From an uncultured Mycoplasmatota bacterium (GTDB lineage: Bacteria > Bacillota_I > Bacilli_A > RF39 > UBA660): 64,000 nucleotides of DNA. The DNA is taken from positions 1 to 64,000 of the forward strand of contig CAMJBC010000007.1 in assembly GCA_946403755.1 (NCBI GenBank), given 5' to 3'. Below, in pieces: positions 62,322-64,000 of the stretch. Below the pieces are notes generated by a model. It made no database searches, was not told the origin of the DNA, and saw only the letters and a program-made list of their open reading frames with translations. Positions within the stretch are counted from its first letter, which is position 1, and each line of letters begins with the position of its first letter. A program made the translations under genes and the position numbers.

Positions 62322-62891
62322 ATGGAAAAAGACTATTTTGAACAATATATGACTTATCTAGATGATTTATATGAACATGATTCAGCATTAGTTGTTAAAA
62401 AAGCAGATCATTATTTAAATATGTTAACTAGACAACATAGAATACTACCAAGAATGTCTGATGAACAATTAGATACTTTTTTAGTGTGTATTGGATGTAT
62501 TTTAATAGCTTTATGTGGATTTATTAATTTTGGTGAAGGAATATACTTTTTAGGATTAATATTTTTTATGGCTGGATTTTTAGTAGGATTATATGCCCCT
62601 GTATTTGGTTTAATATTTTTATTTTCACATGGATTAGTAGGTTTTGGCATAATGAATGGCGAACTAATTGAGACAATAAAAAATAGCCCAATTTTATCTG
62701 ATGGTGGTGCATTAAATAATCCTTATATTGCTAGTACATTCTTCTTATTAGGTTTTTCTGTATTATTAATAATACTTCAAAGTTTAATACCTAAAATTAG
62801 AGGAATTAAACATATAAAACCAATAATAGTATTTATGTTTTTATTAGGTATGTTTTTACTCAGAATATTACCTTATAAATTAGGATTATAA
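62322..62891 (+). CDS. Paralogous membrane protein 1 with FSHGL/NSPILSDG motif
   Basis: This 189-aa protein has a cytoplasmic N-terminal helical part (about 1-55) and about five transmembrane helices. It contains FSHGLVGFGIMNGEL and NSPILSDGG, blocks shared with the next gene. I do not recognise the family. The hydrophobic pattern outside these blocks also matches its neighbour, so the two arose by tandem duplication. AGGAGA supports the start. Confidence 0.6.
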   Translation: MEKDYFEQYMTYLDDLYEHDSALVVKKADHYLNMLTRQHRILPRMSDEQLDTFLVCIGCILIALCGFINFGEGIYFLGLIFFMAGFLVGLYAPVFGLIFLFSHGLVGFGIMNGELIETIKNSPILSDGGALNNPYIASTFFLLGFSVLLIILQSLIPKIRGIKHIKPIIVFMFLLGMFLLRILPYKLGL

Positions 62892-62903
62892 TAGGAGGAT
62901 AAT

Positions 62904-63473
62904 ATGTCACACAAATATTCTAAAAAAGATTATGGAATGCTTATTGGTAGAATAAGAGATGAACATTCAAAAAATCCTCGTAGAGCAGAAAGAGAAGCTT
63001 ATCGCTTACTATATAAAGATAATAAAATAAATAGTAAAGGAATACCAAAATTTATAAATAATCTTGGTACAGTATGTTTAATATTTTTACTAGTATTCTT
63101 ATTATTTGGAAAATATAACGCTTTATTAGGTGTTGCCGGACTTGCATTCTTTTCTGCCATGTTATTAGTTTTAAAAGAACCACAATCTAATAGTATTATA
63201 TTTGTCTTTTCTCATGGTTTAACTGGATATGCAATGATGAATGGAGAGATGTTTTATAATATGATAAATAGTCCAATTTTATCTGATGGACTTAGTGTTA
63301 TATTAATTCTTTTAATAGTAGCAGGTATTTTATTAATAGCTGGAGTATCTTATGCAGTATTATATTGTTTATCAGATGATCTACGATTAAATCCAGTAAA
63401 TAGAAATATACCAACTTTACTAGCAACAATATCAACAATAGTAATACATTTGACATATATATTTTTGATTTAA
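62904..63473 (+). CDS. Paralogous membrane protein 2 with FSHGL/NSPILSDG motif
   Basis: This 189-aa protein has a basic N-terminal part (about 1-55) with a KNPRRAEREAYRLLYKDNK helix, then about four transmembrane helices. It shares FSHGLTGYAMMNGEM and NSPILSDG with the previous gene, which is the same length. It begins 12 bp after its paralogue, so the two are co-expressed and may form a heteromer. The function is unknown. Confidence 0.6.
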   Translation: MSHKYSKKDYGMLIGRIRDEHSKNPRRAEREAYRLLYKDNKINSKGIPKFINNLGTVCLIFLLVFLLFGKYNALLGVAGLAFFSAMLLVLKEPQSNSIIFVFSHGLTGYAMMNGEMFYNMINSPILSDGLSVILILLIVAGILLIAGVSYAVLYCLSDDLRLNPVNRNIPTLLATISTIVIHLTYIFLI

Positions 63474-63488
63474 TGTTTATTTAATATT

Positions 63489-63540
63489 AAGCATCTACAA
63501 TGTAAATATGAAAGGAGATAGATGCTTATAGAATACTAAA
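63489..63540 (+). other. Hairpin with an enclosed ribosome binding site and 5-codon ORF
   Basis: A 9-bp stem (63489-63497 with 63519-63527) closes a 21-nt loop containing AAAGGAGA. An ATG at 63522 in the right arm opens a five-codon frame (MLIEY). It may be a regulatory structure or a small RNA. Nothing else is coded between 63474 and 63588. Confidence 0.3.
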
Positions 63541-63588
63541 TCAAAATAATATATATTGCTAATGTAAACCTTTTAAATTTAATATATT

Positions 63589-63618
63589 AAGCAAGGTAAT
63601 ATATACCTTGCTTTTATT
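63589..63618 (+). terminator. Terminator in the 63.5-kb intergenic region
   Basis: A perfect 10-bp stem (63589-63598 with 63604-63613) has loop ATATA and is followed by TTATTAT. It ends the membrane-protein operon or a small RNA starting near 63489. Confidence 0.8.
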
Positions 63619-63645
63619 ATGGTATAATATTTATAGGTGAGGAAA

Positions 63646-64000
63646 ATGAGTTCAAGTATAGAAGAAATTGTTTCAGGTTTAAGAATAAAAGAAAAGAAAC
63701 AACAATTATTAAAAAATAAAGAAAGAATATTACATCTTAAATATCAAATGTCACAATTAACATTTAATAGACAAGTGGGTTTATATGCTTTTACTATAGA
63801 TGAAATGGAATATTTAATACATGAAACTAAAAGATGTAGTGATGAAAAAAGACATGAATTATTTGCTAAGATAAAAGAACTAGAAGCAAAAGCTATAAGT
63901 ATGCAAGAAGATCCTCTAGTTAAACAATATATAGAATTAAGAGATGAATATGTTAGATTATTATTTGATAATGATTATTTCGTAACAGTAAATATTGGTT
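63646..64000 (+). CDS. Coiled-coil protein, truncated by the window edge
   Basis: ATG 63646 follows AGGTGAGG, with a TATAAT -10 at about 63622. The frame stays open for 118 codons to the end of the window. The product begins MSSSIEEIVSGLRIKEKKQQ and is rich in Lys/Glu/Leu heptads, then continues through YLIHETKRCSDEKRHELF as a second helix. No domain is recognised. It is probably cytoplasmic; the C-terminal part lies outside. Confidence 0.6.
   Translation, partial: MSSSIEEIVSGLRIKEKKQQLLKNKERILHLKYQMSQLTFNRQVGLYAFTIDEMEYLIHETKRCSDEKRHELFAKIKELEAKAISMQEDPLVKQYIELRDEYVRLLFDNDYFVTVNIG

Noticed and set aside
1-64000. CRISPR arrays, tRNA or rRNA genes, insertion sequences
   Set aside because: No evenly spaced repeats, cloverleaf sequences, ribosomal RNA motifs or transposase genes were seen in the intergenic regions.

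Overview
The window looks like a chromosome segment of an AT-rich, monoderm, low-GC Firmicute. Candidates are an uncultured gut member of Bacilli/Erysipelotrichia or an RF39-type lineage; this placement is inference. TGA is a genuine stop (rel, galE, the sortase and the DUF1653 gene end with it), so the code is standard bacterial and not the Mycoplasma code. A cell wall is implied by TagO, CDP-glycerol transferases, an LtaS-like enzyme, a glucosaminidase and a sortase. Genes are tightly packed. Intrinsic terminators often enclose the stop codon of the gene they end, promoters often have an extended -10, and at least three genes appear to be leaderless. I see no tRNA, rRNA, CRISPR array, insertion sequence or prophage.

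Layout. 1-9.8 kb: short Rel-type protein, M14 peptidase, HtrA protease, AlkD-like glycosylase and a pair of ABC-FtsX exporters. 9.8-18.4 kb: T-box-controlled metG, a transglutaminase-like protein, a DUF6273-like protein, a TasA-like/SipW cluster and pcrA. 18.5-42.0 kb: a large envelope-secretion locus. 42.1-47.9 kb: an LtaS-like transferase and a two-gene cohesin/dockerin operon. 48-55.4 kb: a TagO/TagF/GalE/Wzx glycerophosphate-polymer cluster. 55.4-64 kb: rpsP-khpA, small unknown genes, a Prs-TsaC fusion, a DHH phosphodiesterase, HelD, paired membrane proteins and a truncated coiled-coil gene.

The most interesting region is 18.5-42.0 kb. It combines a monoderm Tad pilus core (two CpaB-like SAF proteins, CpaF ATPase, TadB, TadC, CpaE-like ATPase and three short pilin-like proteins sharing an M-[KR]-E-[SA] start) with parts not normally found in a Tad operon. 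These are a class B-type sortase fused to a large cytoplasmic domain, a VirB2/TrbC-like two-TM protein with its own strong promoter, a tandem WXG100-like protein behind helically phased repeats, and a thioredoxin-fold protein without CxxC. It also holds two giant Cys-rich proteins (about 1400 and 1600 aa), each with an internal second signal peptide so that it reads like a polyprotein. The N-terminal module of the giants recurs as a separate 211-aa gene beside the sortase. I infer one machine that assembles or displays the giant proteins on the surface. No prepilin peptidase, EssC, VirB4 or relaxase is visible.

A second notable unit is the cohesin/dockerin operon. A dockerin-tagged SH3/glucosaminidase lies 9 bp upstream of a membrane-anchored cohesin protein, which suggests non-covalent surface tethering of an autolysin.
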